From Bacillota bacterium (GTDB lineage Bacteria; Bacillota; Clostridia; Lachnospirales; Lachnospiraceae): a stretch of DNA of 62,994 nucleotides. A model generated the notes under the pieces. It was not told the DNA's origin. It did not search any database and was given only the letters and a program-made list of their open reading frames with translations. The translations under genes were made by a program, and so were the position numbers. The stretch spans positions 1 to 62,994 of the forward strand of contig JAEZUM010000071.1 of NCBI GenBank assembly GCA_023421075.1, given 5' to 3'. The first letter of the stretch is position 1. Each line of letters opens with the position of its first letter. Of this stretch, positions 34,092-43,499 are shown in pieces.

Positions 34092-34105
34092 GTCACTCCT
34101 CCGAC

Positions 34106-37100
34106 TTATTGATTTACTAACCTTAGGATACCTTCAAATACCGAAGGTTGTCCCACCGGATTATTGCTATCGCCAAACAGTAAGGATAAAAATTTCGAAA
34201 ACTGCTTGCCATCTATTATATCTCCTACGTGAGCGACCTTATTGCGAATGTCCTTTACTTCTTCATATGTCTTACAATATTGCTCAAAATCAAAACCTAT
34301 ATTTTTCACTTCTTCCTGATAATTATCTTTATAAGTAGTTAAAAAATTGTTATAGCTTCCCACTGTATACATCGTAGTATCTAAACTCTCCTTTAACTTA
34401 GTTATATTAGCTTCCTTACATTGGGATAAAAATGATACATTTTTCCAAGGTATTTTTTTCATGAAGAAGCCTTTCATCACTCTGTTCGAGATTAACTCAA
34501 ATGCTAAACAGTAATTTAAAGCAAATACCGAATAATCATAATTGGGTTGATGAATGTTATGTGTAAATCTTCTTAAGGCTTCCCCATATTTTATGTATTG
34601 GTAGACATCTTCTTCTCTCTTAATTGCTTCCCAAATATCCTTCGACATGTTGAATTCAGCCATATTGACCTCGGCTTCTTCCTTCCACTGAAGACTTTGT
34701 TGGTACTCATAGAGGTTGATTTCATCCCCTGATTTGAGATCTTTCTTTCTGCTAAAGCTCTCCTTCCCAAACCTATCATCAAATTTGGCATCAACTACAC
34801 AATTAACTATAGAATCTAAATAATCCTTAATATTTTGGTCTAGCCCATTCTTATCATCAATATAGCTTCGATAAGCCACATTATCTTCTCGGTATAAATC
34901 CTTCCCCCATAACGGTTCCCAATGGTCAAATAATGACTTTGCTTTATTCTTAAGATTATTCTTAGCTCCAAGTAAATCTATGGCTTTTACCTCCAAAGCA
35001 TATTCAATCACATAACGAAGTAACGCTGGTATGCCCCAGGTTAATTTATATACCTCTTTTACCGGAATTGCTTGTAAAATATGCTCCTTATATTTCAATC
35101 TACTTACTAGATAATCTCTAGTACCCGTTTCCGTAAAGCCGGCTAATTCCATGGTTGAAAATTTTACATACTCAGCCTGGATCGCGTTTTCTGAACCGAT
35201 CACAAGATGAAAGCCCTGGTTGGCTAATTGGTATAGTATTTTGTCCATTTCATTCTTGTGGTTTCGATATAACATCTCGTAATGATCAATAAATAAATGA
35301 ACTTTGTTTTGCCTCATTCCGTTCAGATAGTTCAGGGATCCATCATAACTCTTCATATTATCATGTATGTCTTTAGCCCACACAAAACCAAGGTCATTAA
35401 TCCTACGGATACCGAGAACGAATTGGTCATACAACTTACCCGAAAATTCTTCTGTGAAATTATCCATACTGAATTCCTTCCCATCAAGATAAAGGAATAT
35501 ATTATTACCAACTAAGGCCTTTTCATAATATACCTGATTACACTGTTTCATCAGAGAGGATACTCCTATTCCTCTTGGACCATATAGATTAATATTATGA
35601 AAAGCATTGATTACTTCCTGATAGAAATTCTCCAATGATAATTTACTTTCTTTTCGATCAATAAAATACTTGTTATCAATGATTGTATTTTGACTCACAA
35701 TTTGTACTAGCTCGGAATAAATCCATGATCTCCATCCTTTTGTAATGCTTCCGGTTAATCGATTCTCTTCCTCCTTCATTTTTCCTTCCAAAGCAATTAG
35801 GTGGTTCATTGCACCTTCCAAAGCTTCAATACCACTGGACGGATTAATTGATTTCTCAAATTTCTGCACTTGCCCCAGGATTACAATCATTTCTCCCAAA
35901 AATACATTCTTGTAATTAAGCTTGTTATCAAAGATTCTGACTATTTTATGGAGATCATAGGCGATATTTGGAATTCGTTTTAATTTATTTTGAAGTTGTA
36001 ATTCCGGAAGCTTTTCTAATAATTTGAAATACTGCTCTCTTATTTTCTCTAACAAATCAAGACAATCTGACTTGTTGCTTCCCAGACAGATCACGCCTTC
36101 ATGAAGCATCTCCATGCTATCCTCATAATTCTTTTCGAACGCTTCTAAATGTAACAGATATCCCAACTCTGCCTTCGATAATTGCAATTGTCTTTGTGAC
36201 TCTGCATCCTTTTCTATATCACAAGGATGATTGGACTGATTTGTTAAAACATGCAGTAATATAGTTTTACGATTTTCGTTGGAGTTTTCCCTCTCTTGCC
36301 GAAGTAGCAAATCCGATAACGGCTTAGCCTTCTTATCATCAAAGTCATTTATAACCTTTTGTAGTAAAGGAATACCCTGCTTTTCTTCTGGCATTTCAAT
36401 ATAGGAATTCATAGCTTGACTGTCATAATCAATCAGCATCAGCTTTTGTCCCGGTTTCATATCCTGCCCCTTTAATACTAAAATCGGTTTATGGTTAGCC
36501 TCCTTTAGGACAGATTGAATTTTAGTATCTTCATGACTGGCTAAAGAATATTTAAATCCTGCATTATTACTCACTTGATACAAATTCGGAAGCAAGTATG
36601 AAAAATATCTGGTACCCTTCAAGTGTAATAAAGTATCAAATAATTTCTCTTCCCAAATCTCTTCCTTTGAGTCTGCCGATGTCTCTGGGTAAGATTTTTT
36701 CTTAAGCTTTGCATAGGTGACTAATTGATGGATATAAAGTAATAGATTCCTATCCTCTTCTAGTTCCATCATCTCCATTACATTCGTTACTTCATCAGGA
36801 TATTTTTCGGAGAGGTAGGCTAGTACTTCATATACTTGATTGGGTCTCATATCTACCACTTCAGAAACTTTAATTTTTATATTGTTGTTGGCTGAGTTAA
36901 GTAATGACATTGTTATTCTATGAATATTAATATAGGCGTATTGCTTTGTCAGATATGGGTTACTATCCGCTGCTTTTAATACTTTTCGATAAATCTCCTC
37001 TGCCTCCTTATAATTACCGGCTTTTGCATACTGTCTGGCTAATGCGGTTATATAGTTAAACTTCTGTGGATCATTAATTGTTTGATAAAGTTGATTTAAC

Positions 37101-40100
37101 AAATCAGTACATCGGGTATTCTTATATTGATCCCTTTTATTAATTGCATCTACTACATTATAGAGAGAAATTTCTTCCTCTTTTGCCATTATTGCAAAGA
37201 AATGATGTAATAGCTCCATTTCCTCAGGACGATAAGAAGGGTTATTTTTCAAATAATCCTCCACCAACGCGATATAAGTGTTTATATTCCTGAAATCAGA
37301 TACACATTCTTTTAAATAATCAATGTTCTGTTTTGATCCATTTGATTTATTGGTATTCTCTAATATCTGTATCACCTTGCAGACTGAATCAAAACCATAG
37401 GTATATTCTACAAAAGATCTTTCTTTGGTTGCCCCATCACTCTCCTCAAAGTATAATTGAAGCCATACCTTTCCAATCAGTTCAAAGGACATCAGGTATT
37501 CTATAAGAACTTTATTCATTTCAATTGCATTGCTAATGATATATTTTTTTAGAAAGCTTTTTATATATTTTATACTGCTTTTCGGTGAGTAACGAAGTGT
37601 GAGGTCGCATAACTCTTTAAATGCCTCATCATTGGTATCACCATACATACTTTTTAGCTCTTCTAACCGTTGCTGATACCCTTTTATTTTATCAGCAAGT
37701 TCCTTTGAAAGCTTCATATTCTCTATGATGGAAGCAGCATCTCTATTTAATGAGCTATAGCGATAACAGAGTGTAATTATCTTGTATTTATTAGACAGAT
37801 TCTCCTCTTCTCTGGAGGATTGCTCTATCGCTTCAAACATCTTCTCTAAATGCTCTTCTCTCATTGTTCTTGAGTAAAGCTGCTGATACTGCAGATATAA
37901 TGCATACTGAATAGAGGAACAATCCACTTCCCCTGTTAACTCATTTGTGGCTGTATAATATTGCAGGATGAATTCCAATGCCTTTATCTGATCTGACATT
38001 GAGCTTTCATCTCTTACCCTTTCTATATAATAAGATTTTTGAACATTAGGAAATACTTTTATCTGATTCAGTACACTCTGATATGCTGCAGATTCCGCTA
38101 TCACTAATCCCTCAATTAATTCATGGGTAAGCGTTAATATCCTCGGAATGTGATTAACATGCTCCACGCTGTAACTATAAAACAGTTGTGCAGTACTATA
38201 TTCTCCTTCACTTAATAGGTAAAGCATATTCTTGATCAGTTGAATCATTTCCCACTGTACTAACGCTCTTATAAACTTTCTTAAGTACAACTCATATTCA
38301 CCGGATACCTTTGTTATCTCAAAGGCAAGCTTTAAATATCTGTACTGGCGGTATTGATAATAAAGTGTTGCCAATTCGTTAATATAACGACTCGCAATGC
38401 TCTTATCTTCTGTTACACATCTTTTAAAATAGTTATTATCTTTATCCTTAAAATACTTACTTAGCCCTACAAAATGTTTTCCTACCTGATCAGAATCCTT
38501 TCGTGTTCTATATGCCATCTCTAGATATAGCTCATAGGCTGCTTTCATCCAAGTTGATGTTTCTTCCGGACTTGCCGTTTCAATTTGCTTTAGATAAAAT
38601 TGATATAAGTCATACCAATCATCATAGACAAAACTTATTTCTGCTCGGATCCGTAATGCATTAGCAACCTTTTTTGTCCATTGCAGCTGATCCTCTTTAT
38701 GCTTTGCCTTAATTTCAGGTATTTCTTCATTGTCCGCCTGACGTTTATACCAATTCATATTATATTCATAGATTTTAGCCAGGATAAGCCACTGGTCTTT
38801 ACTCCGGTCGAAATTATATTGTATCTTTTTCCATACATAATATGTAATTTCGTTAAGCTTGTCCTCCACATTGACATCACGTGACTGTGATGGAGCGGGA
38901 AGCACTGATAATTTTAAGTTATTTAACATATCTCTGGTGGTATTGGATTTTCTCGACGATTCCAGGTTCTTTAACAATATGTCCTCATATTTTATCGACA
39001 ACTCTGTATCCTGCTCCGGGAAAAAGCATAGAAACCGTGGCATACGTTCTTTTCTGTCTAATTTTTCTTCTTTGAGAAACTTTTTTTCTCCGGTCGAGAT
39101 ACAAATATTGATAGAATTTATCTTCGTACGGATCGTTTCGCAATCAACCGGGTCTTTCATTATTTGTTTCTCAATTTGTTTATTAAAATAGCTATAAAAC
39201 TCTCTTTTTAGGCATAGAAATTCCGCCTTGTATTCAAAGCCCTCTAAGGTATTATGCTCTCTAACATATTCCTGTGCCAATGCATACAAATAGGTTCCGT
39301 ACCCATTGATACTGAAGGGTCCTATTTTAAGGTCTGCGTTTTTATATGATTCCTCCAGTTTAATCTTATTGATACCATATTCATCGCCAAATTCACGGTT
39401 GAGATATAAAAGGAAACCATAATTAGCGCCAGCCTTCTCACCCTCTGCCTTTTTTGCCATAGTATGCAGAATCTTGCCATAATTCTTAGCACCCGGGTTT
39501 TCTAGAATCGCCTTAAGAAGCTCCCCTGATGTATTTAAAAATTCCATCATATCCTTAACATTTGTTCTTTCGTCTAACTTTTCGTCTATAAAATATTTTA
39601 ATTTATTCTTATTACATTTTGACGCAGCTATTGCATATAGATACTTGGCTTTATCCTCTAACGTAAACTTCGTTCTTTCATCCTTTATCTGCTTTTCCTC
39701 TTCTGCAGAAAGCTCAGAAGCCTGGGCTTTTTGATCACATTCCTTTAATTTCTTCTCGTACTGAAGTCCTTTTTTACAAATCTTTTCATATCGCGTCTCA
39801 TCGCTTTTATCGCCATAAATCAATTCTATATCGACAGAACGCGCCAGCTGTGAATATTCCAGGATCTCAGGATAAAATTCTATCATCCTATTAATATCAT
39901 CCTTACGCCCTGGTAGATGTTCCTCTTCCCGGTATATCATAATTAGCCTGTTGAGCATTTCTTTTTTATGTATTAAATTAGATTCCTCTTCATTCAGATA
40001 TCGAATAATATACGTTTCAGTCATTCTATTTTTGTTCTTCTGTAATATTGATAATCTGGTGGATATCTCATAGTAATCCGTCGCGCTTGTTAACATTTGT

Positions 40101-40444
40101 AGAATGCCCTTAATATGTAAATCATAGATGTTATTTAAATCCTTTTTAGTATAACCAAAGCTCTCCATCACACTCTTATTTTTTCTCAGATAATGGTAAT
40201 AATTTTCTATGATTCTTTTCTCGTTCGAATAGACTGCCTTTTCAAAATAAGTCATCTGGCTTGGATTAGCGATCGTAATACCAAAAAATTTCTGTTGTAT
40301 ATATATAATTTCCGTTTCACTATAACCTAAACTAATTAAAAGACTTTGATCAATTAATTGGTTTTTCAGAGTAGCGACATCCCATTCAATAATGGCACGC
40401 TCCACTTCATTTGGTTCTATCTCTAGACACTGTAGCTTCGACAT
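34106..40444 (-). CDS. Giant TPR-like/NTPase/HEPN protein, 2112 aa
   Basis: Residues 1 to about 1500 are almost all helical with TPR-like pairs (for example ARQYAKAGNYKEAEEIYRKV near 1140). A P-loop NTPase follows: GPRGIGVSSLM (about 1620-1630), Walker B-like KVHLFIDHYEML (about 1709-1720), then a STAND-like helical region with WGIPALLRYV. The C-terminus contains DIRNKVAHVGD (about 2065-2075), an R-x4-H motif of HEPN ribonucleases. The P-loop lysine is replaced by valine, so ATP hydrolysis may be lost. The layout (sensor, NTPase, toxin domain) resembles NLR-like immune proteins. Neighbours: a Sel1-repeat gene upstream and a CorA-like gene downstream. No named family fits. Confidence 0.72.
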   Translation of the reverse strand: MSKLQCLEIEPNEVERAIIEWDVATLKNQLIDQSLLISLGYSETEIIYIQQKFFGITIANPSQMTYFEKAVYSNEKRIIENYYHYLRKNKSVMESFGYTKKDLNNIYDLHIKGILQMLTSATDYYEISTRLSILQKNKNRMTETYIIRYLNEEESNLIHKKEMLNRLIMIYREEEHLPGRKDDINRMIEFYPEILEYSQLARSVDIELIYGDKSDETRYEKICKKGLQYEKKLKECDQKAQASELSAEEEKQIKDERTKFTLEDKAKYLYAIAASKCNKNKLKYFIDEKLDERTNVKDMMEFLNTSGELLKAILENPGAKNYGKILHTMAKKAEGEKAGANYGFLLYLNREFGDEYGINKIKLEESYKNADLKIGPFSINGYGTYLYALAQEYVREHNTLEGFEYKAEFLCLKREFYSYFNKQIEKQIMKDPVDCETIRTKINSINICISTGEKKFLKEEKLDRKERMPRFLCFFPEQDTELSIKYEDILLKNLESSRKSNTTRDMLNNLKLSVLPAPSQSRDVNVEDKLNEITYYVWKKIQYNFDRSKDQWLILAKIYEYNMNWYKRQADNEEIPEIKAKHKEDQLQWTKKVANALRIRAEISFVYDDWYDLYQFYLKQIETASPEETSTWMKAAYELYLEMAYRTRKDSDQVGKHFVGLSKYFKDKDNNYFKRCVTEDKSIASRYINELATLYYQYRQYRYLKLAFEITKVSGEYELYLRKFIRALVQWEMIQLIKNMLYLLSEGEYSTAQLFYSYSVEHVNHIPRILTLTHELIEGLVIAESAAYQSVLNQIKVFPNVQKSYYIERVRDESSMSDQIKALEFILQYYTATNELTGEVDCSSIQYALYLQYQQLYSRTMREEHLEKMFEAIEQSSREEENLSNKYKIITLCYRYSSLNRDAASIIENMKLSKELADKIKGYQQRLEELKSMYGDTNDEAFKELCDLTLRYSPKSSIKYIKSFLKKYIISNAIEMNKVLIEYLMSFELIGKVWLQLYFEESDGATKERSFVEYTYGFDSVCKVIQILENTNKSNGSKQNIDYLKECVSDFRNINTYIALVEDYLKNNPSYRPEEMELLHHFFAIMAKEEEISLYNVVDAINKRDQYKNTRCTDLLNQLYQTINDPQKFNYITALARQYAKAGNYKEAEEIYRKVLKAADSNPYLTKQYAYINIHRITMSLLNSANNNIKIKVSEVVDMRPNQVYEVLAYLSEKYPDEVTNVMEMMELEEDRNLLLYIHQLVTYAKLKKKSYPETSADSKEEIWEEKLFDTLLHLKGTRYFSYLLPNLYQVSNNAGFKYSLASHEDTKIQSVLKEANHKPILVLKGQDMKPGQKLMLIDYDSQAMNSYIEMPEEKQGIPLLQKVINDFDDKKAKPLSDLLLRQERENSNENRKTILLHVLTNQSNHPCDIEKDAESQRQLQLSKAELGYLLHLEAFEKNYEDSMEMLHEGVICLGSNKSDCLDLLEKIREQYFKLLEKLPELQLQNKLKRIPNIAYDLHKIVRIFDNKLNYKNVFLGEMIVILGQVQKFEKSINPSSGIEALEGAMNHLIALEGKMKEEENRLTGSITKGWRSWIYSELVQIVSQNTIIDNKYFIDRKESKLSLENFYQEVINAFHNINLYGPRGIGVSSLMKQCNQVYYEKALVGNNIFLYLDGKEFSMDNFTEEFSGKLYDQFVLGIRRINDLGFVWAKDIHDNMKSYDGSLNYLNGMRQNKVHLFIDHYEMLYRNHKNEMDKILYQLANQGFHLVIGSENAIQAEYVKFSTMELAGFTETGTRDYLVSRLKYKEHILQAIPVKEVYKLTWGIPALLRYVIEYALEVKAIDLLGAKNNLKNKAKSLFDHWEPLWGKDLYREDNVAYRSYIDDKNGLDQNIKDYLDSIVNCVVDAKFDDRFGKESFSRKKDLKSGDEINLYEYQQSLQWKEEAEVNMAEFNMSKDIWEAIKREEDVYQYIKYGEALRRFTHNIHQPNYDYSVFALNYCLAFELISNRVMKGFFMKKIPWKNVSFLSQCKEANITKLKESLDTTMYTVGSYNNFLTTYKDNYQEEVKNIGFDFEQYCKTYEEVKDIRNKVAHVGDIIDGKQFSKFLSLLFGDSNNPVGQPSVFEGILRLVNQ

Positions 40445-40485
40445 CCCCTTTATCCACCCTTCTTTATGCTATTCTCTTCCCATGA

Positions 40486-40830
40486 TTACAATTGCGGTCC
40501 TTCACGATATAACCCCTCTGCAAATTGGGCTCTGCGGTCCCATTCAACCGCCTTATCGAAGCTCTCCGGGAACCCTCGCCCCGCAAGATACATATCGCTA
40601 ATCAGCCATCTAGCCTCAGGGTAACCCTCCTCTGCCAATGCAATCAGCTGATTAATTCCTTCTTGGTTATCGGTCTCTTCTAATCGGGGCAGAATCTCAT
40701 TATAACGATGCTCCCACTGTTGTAGCTTTTTCGAATCATAGTGAGCCACCATATCCTCAACATAATCCGGTATGGCTTCTCTTGGAAACAAGGACTCTAA
40801 TTTGTCATTGCTCTTAATAACCAGCTTCAT
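40486..40830 (-). CDS. Small Sel1-repeat protein
   Basis: A 114-residue protein with one clear Sel1-like repeat, IALAEEGYPEARWLISDMYL followed by AGRGFPESFDKAVEWDRRAQ, and an N-terminal helical part. Sel1 repeats mediate protein contacts. It precedes the giant gene by 41 bases, and GGAGG lies about 11 bases before the ATG. It may be the adaptor, trigger or inhibitor of the giant protein. Confidence 0.7.
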   Translation of the reverse strand: MKLVIKSNDKLESLFPREAIPDYVEDMVAHYDSKKLQQWEHRYNEILPRLEETDNQEGINQLIALAEEGYPEARWLISDMYLAGRGFPESFDKAVEWDRRAQFAEGLYREGPQL

Positions 40831-41193
40831 AAAATCATTAACCTCCGGTTCAACATGAATATTTATATATACCCCTTGAGGGTGTCGTTCTATCTCGATA
40901 TATTAGCGGGGATAATAAGGATGAATGAAAGGCTAGATATCTTTCATTCAATGCTTTTCCATTTTATAATAATAGTTATATTATATTCTATAAATCGATA
41001 TTATTCTATTCATTTTTCCATATATTTTCCATGAATCTCACTTTTGTTATAGCTCTGGAGGATCAATCATTGGGGCGGGCTGTGAAAAACATTCCATAAT
41101 ATTGGTTGGGATAGATAGCTTCATAAAGGGTCTTTCTTTTATTAGGCTTTTGTGAAATAATAGAGGATATCGATTTATATTGGAGGTCTATGA
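40831..41193. other. Divergent intergenic region
   Basis: AT-rich DNA between the Sel1 operon (leftward) and peptidase T (rightward). It contains a small hairpin GAATGAAAG/CTTTCATTC (40923-40949). No promoter is convincing for the leftward operon; no gene is seen. Confidence 0.35.
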
Positions 41194-42420
41194 ATGAGAG
41201 CATATGAAAGATTGATTAACTATAGTAAGTTTGCTACCGCCTCAGAGGAACTGAGTACAACGCACCCCAGCACCCCCGAGCAGCTGGTCCTGGGAAGGGC
41301 ACTGGTGGAAGAGATGAAAAGCCTTGGTATCGCGGATGCTGCTATGGATGAGAATGGTTACGTCTTTGGTACTATTGAAGCAAATATAGAGAACTGGTCC
41401 GGCACGGTGCTTGGCTTTATCGCACATATGGATGTTGTCAGCTCTGTACCTTTCTCCGATATTAAGACAAGCATTATCGAGAATTATGATGGTTCGGAAA
41501 TCGTTCTGAATGCAGAGAATAATGTGAAGATCAACCCGGAAGAGTTCGATTTTATGAAGAATTATATTGGAATGGATCTGTTGGTTACCGATGGAAACAC
41601 CCTTCTCGGTGCCGATGACAAGGCCGGTATTGCGGAGATCCTCACGATGGCGGAAACCTTATACCATCATCCGGAGATTAATCATGGAACGATCAAGATC
41701 GGCTTTACCCCGGACGAGGAGATCGGTAAGGGTGCCGATCTGTTCGATGTAAAGCGCTTCGGTGCGGATTTTGCTTACACGGTGGATGGTGCTGCCTATA
41801 ACGAGGTGGAATATGAGACCTTTAATGCTGCTGCCGCAGATGTTTATCTGCAAGGTGCCAGCATCCATACCGGAGATGCCAAGGACAAGCTTGTGAATGC
41901 CTCTCTTCTTGCGATGGAGTTCAACACCCTCTTGCCCGAGAGAGAACGTCCCGAATATACAGAAGGCTATGAAGGCTTCTATCATCTGGACCGCTTGGAG
42001 GGCATCGTAGATAAAGCGAAGATGCATTATATTCTTCGTGATCACGATCTTACCAAGTTAGCGGTCAGGAAAGCAGTTATGAATGCAGCCGCTGCAACCA
42101 TGAATGAAAAATACGGACAGGGTACCGTTCGAGTAGAGATCAAAGACTCCTATTACAATATGGCGGAGCAGATCAAACCGCACTGGCATCTGATCGAATC
42201 CGCTTATGAGGCAATCCGTGAACTTGGCGGAACACCGATCAGCAGACCGGTTCGCGGTGGTACGGATGGCTCAAGATTATCCTTTATGGGTCTGCCGTGT
42301 CCGAACCTTGGAACCGGAAGCCATAATCATCATGGAAAGACGGAATTCGCATGTATTCAGGCGATGGACCAATGCGTTGCGCTCCTGGTCAAGCTGGTAG
42401 AGAAGTACGCTGATCGATAA
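41194..42420 (+). CDS. pepT: Peptidase T (tripeptide aminopeptidase)
   Basis: A 408-residue M20 metallopeptidase of the usual length. The metal and catalytic residues are visible: AHMDVVSSVP (His-x-Asp), LGADDKAGIAEI (bridging Asp), TPDEEIGKGAD (Glu-Glu) and GTGSHNHHGKTEF (His near the end), plus HTGDAKDKLVNA for dimer contact. It removes the N-terminal residue from tripeptides in the cytoplasm. GGAGG precedes the ATG. Base composition is more balanced than in the giant gene to its left. Confidence 0.96.
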   Translation: MRAYERLINYSKFATASEELSTTHPSTPEQLVLGRALVEEMKSLGIADAAMDENGYVFGTIEANIENWSGTVLGFIAHMDVVSSVPFSDIKTSIIENYDGSEIVLNAENNVKINPEEFDFMKNYIGMDLLVTDGNTLLGADDKAGIAEILTMAETLYHHPEINHGTIKIGFTPDEEIGKGADLFDVKRFGADFAYTVDGAAYNEVEYETFNAAAADVYLQGASIHTGDAKDKLVNASLLAMEFNTLLPERERPEYTEGYEGFYHLDRLEGIVDKAKMHYILRDHDLTKLAVRKAVMNAAAATMNEKYGQGTVRVEIKDSYYNMAEQIKPHWHLIESAYEAIRELGGTPISRPVRGGTDGSRLSFMGLPCPNLGTGSHNHHGKTEFACIQAMDQCVALLVKLVEKYADR

Positions 42421-42446
42421 TTATCCAGTTTCAGTGACTACTAAAT

Positions 42447-42488
42447 TGAAGGAGGTATAGACCTTGTTTCTAAGGCTATACCTCCTCT
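42447..42488. terminator. Bidirectional terminator, pepT and the isomerase gene
   Basis: A 10-bp stem GGAGGTATAG/CTATACCTCC with an inner CCTT/AAGG pair. It lies between two convergent genes. Confidence 0.85.
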
Positions 42489-42498
42489 TACTATATTA

Positions 42499-43359
42499 CT
42501 ATAGGTTCTTAATCAACCACTCAGCATCCTCACTCAGGCAGGTAAGTCGATCCTTATCCGGAGCATAATTGCCTTCTCGTTCTACGAAGAAATGCATTTC
42601 TCCTTTACTCTGTGCCTCAGCTGCTGCCTTGACCGCTTTCCAGTCTACGATGCCCTGTCCTGTTGCACAGTTCAGCTTCTGATTCTCCTCCATGAATTTG
42701 AGGATCTCCGGAGGGAAGATCGGCTTGCCGTCCGGTCCGATCTCAAAATGGAACGGCTTCTTCTCTGCATACATCGATGTTGCAGGCTTCGGTCCGCTTA
42801 CCGCATTATTCTCCTTAATATGAATTGCCATAAAGCGTCCTGGGTATTTGTTCAGGTATTCTACCGGATCTTGTCCCGCATTGGAGCACCAGCCACAATC
42901 CAGCTCGAAGCCGACATATTCCGGATCCGTATTCTCAATCACATAATCCAGAAGATATTTATCGCCGTCCTTATTGAATTCCTGGGTATGATTATGATAA
43001 CCGATCATTAAGCCGTGTTCTTTTGCGATTTTACCGTATTTGTTCAAAAGTGCTGCAAGCTCCAGTGCTTCCTCCTTATTCGCAAAATCGAACATGGGGC
43101 AGATGATCATCTTACCGCCAATGGCTGCTACATAAGGAATATCCTTCTCCATATTATCCATGCTGACATGGGAAGACACCGCCTTCAGTCCGGCCGCGTC
43201 CAGTGCCTTCTTCATCTCCTCTGCAGACATATTTCCATAATTGGAGCCGGCAAATTCTACTTCCTTATACCCCAATGCGGAAAGCTTTTGAAATGACTCC
43301 GGCATAGGATCCTGATTGCCAAACCCCAATGAATATAACTGGATACCTAACTTCTCCAT
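42499..43359 (-). CDS. Sugar phosphate isomerase/epimerase-like protein
   Basis: A 286-residue xylose isomerase-like TIM barrel. Visible strands and metal ligands: YKEVEFAG, MIICPMF, GYHNHTQEF, FELDCGWCSNAG and MAIHIKEN, and the C-terminal HFFVEREG. Enzymes of this group isomerise or epimerise sugars or inositols. The substrate is unknown. GAGGGGG precedes the ATG. Confidence 0.85.
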   Translation of the reverse strand: MEKLGIQLYSLGFGNQDPMPESFQKLSALGYKEVEFAGSNYGNMSAEEMKKALDAAGLKAVSSHVSMDNMEKDIPYVAAIGGKMIICPMFDFANKEEALELAALLNKYGKIAKEHGLMIGYHNHTQEFNKDGDKYLLDYVIENTDPEYVGFELDCGWCSNAGQDPVEYLNKYPGRFMAIHIKENNAVSGPKPATSMYAEKKPFHFEIGPDGKPIFPPEILKFMEENQKLNCATGQGIVDWKAVKAAAEAQSKGEMHFFVEREGNYAPDKDRLTCLSEDAEWLIKNL

Positions 43360-43499
43360 TTTGTTACCCCCTCGTATATTAGATTACAATATCAAATGTA
43401 CTCATGCTATGATAATTATAAATCATTACAAACGATAAATCTATGTTTACTTACTATTCCTTCTAAATTTTCGTTAACTTTAGCTATTGTGATCATTGA

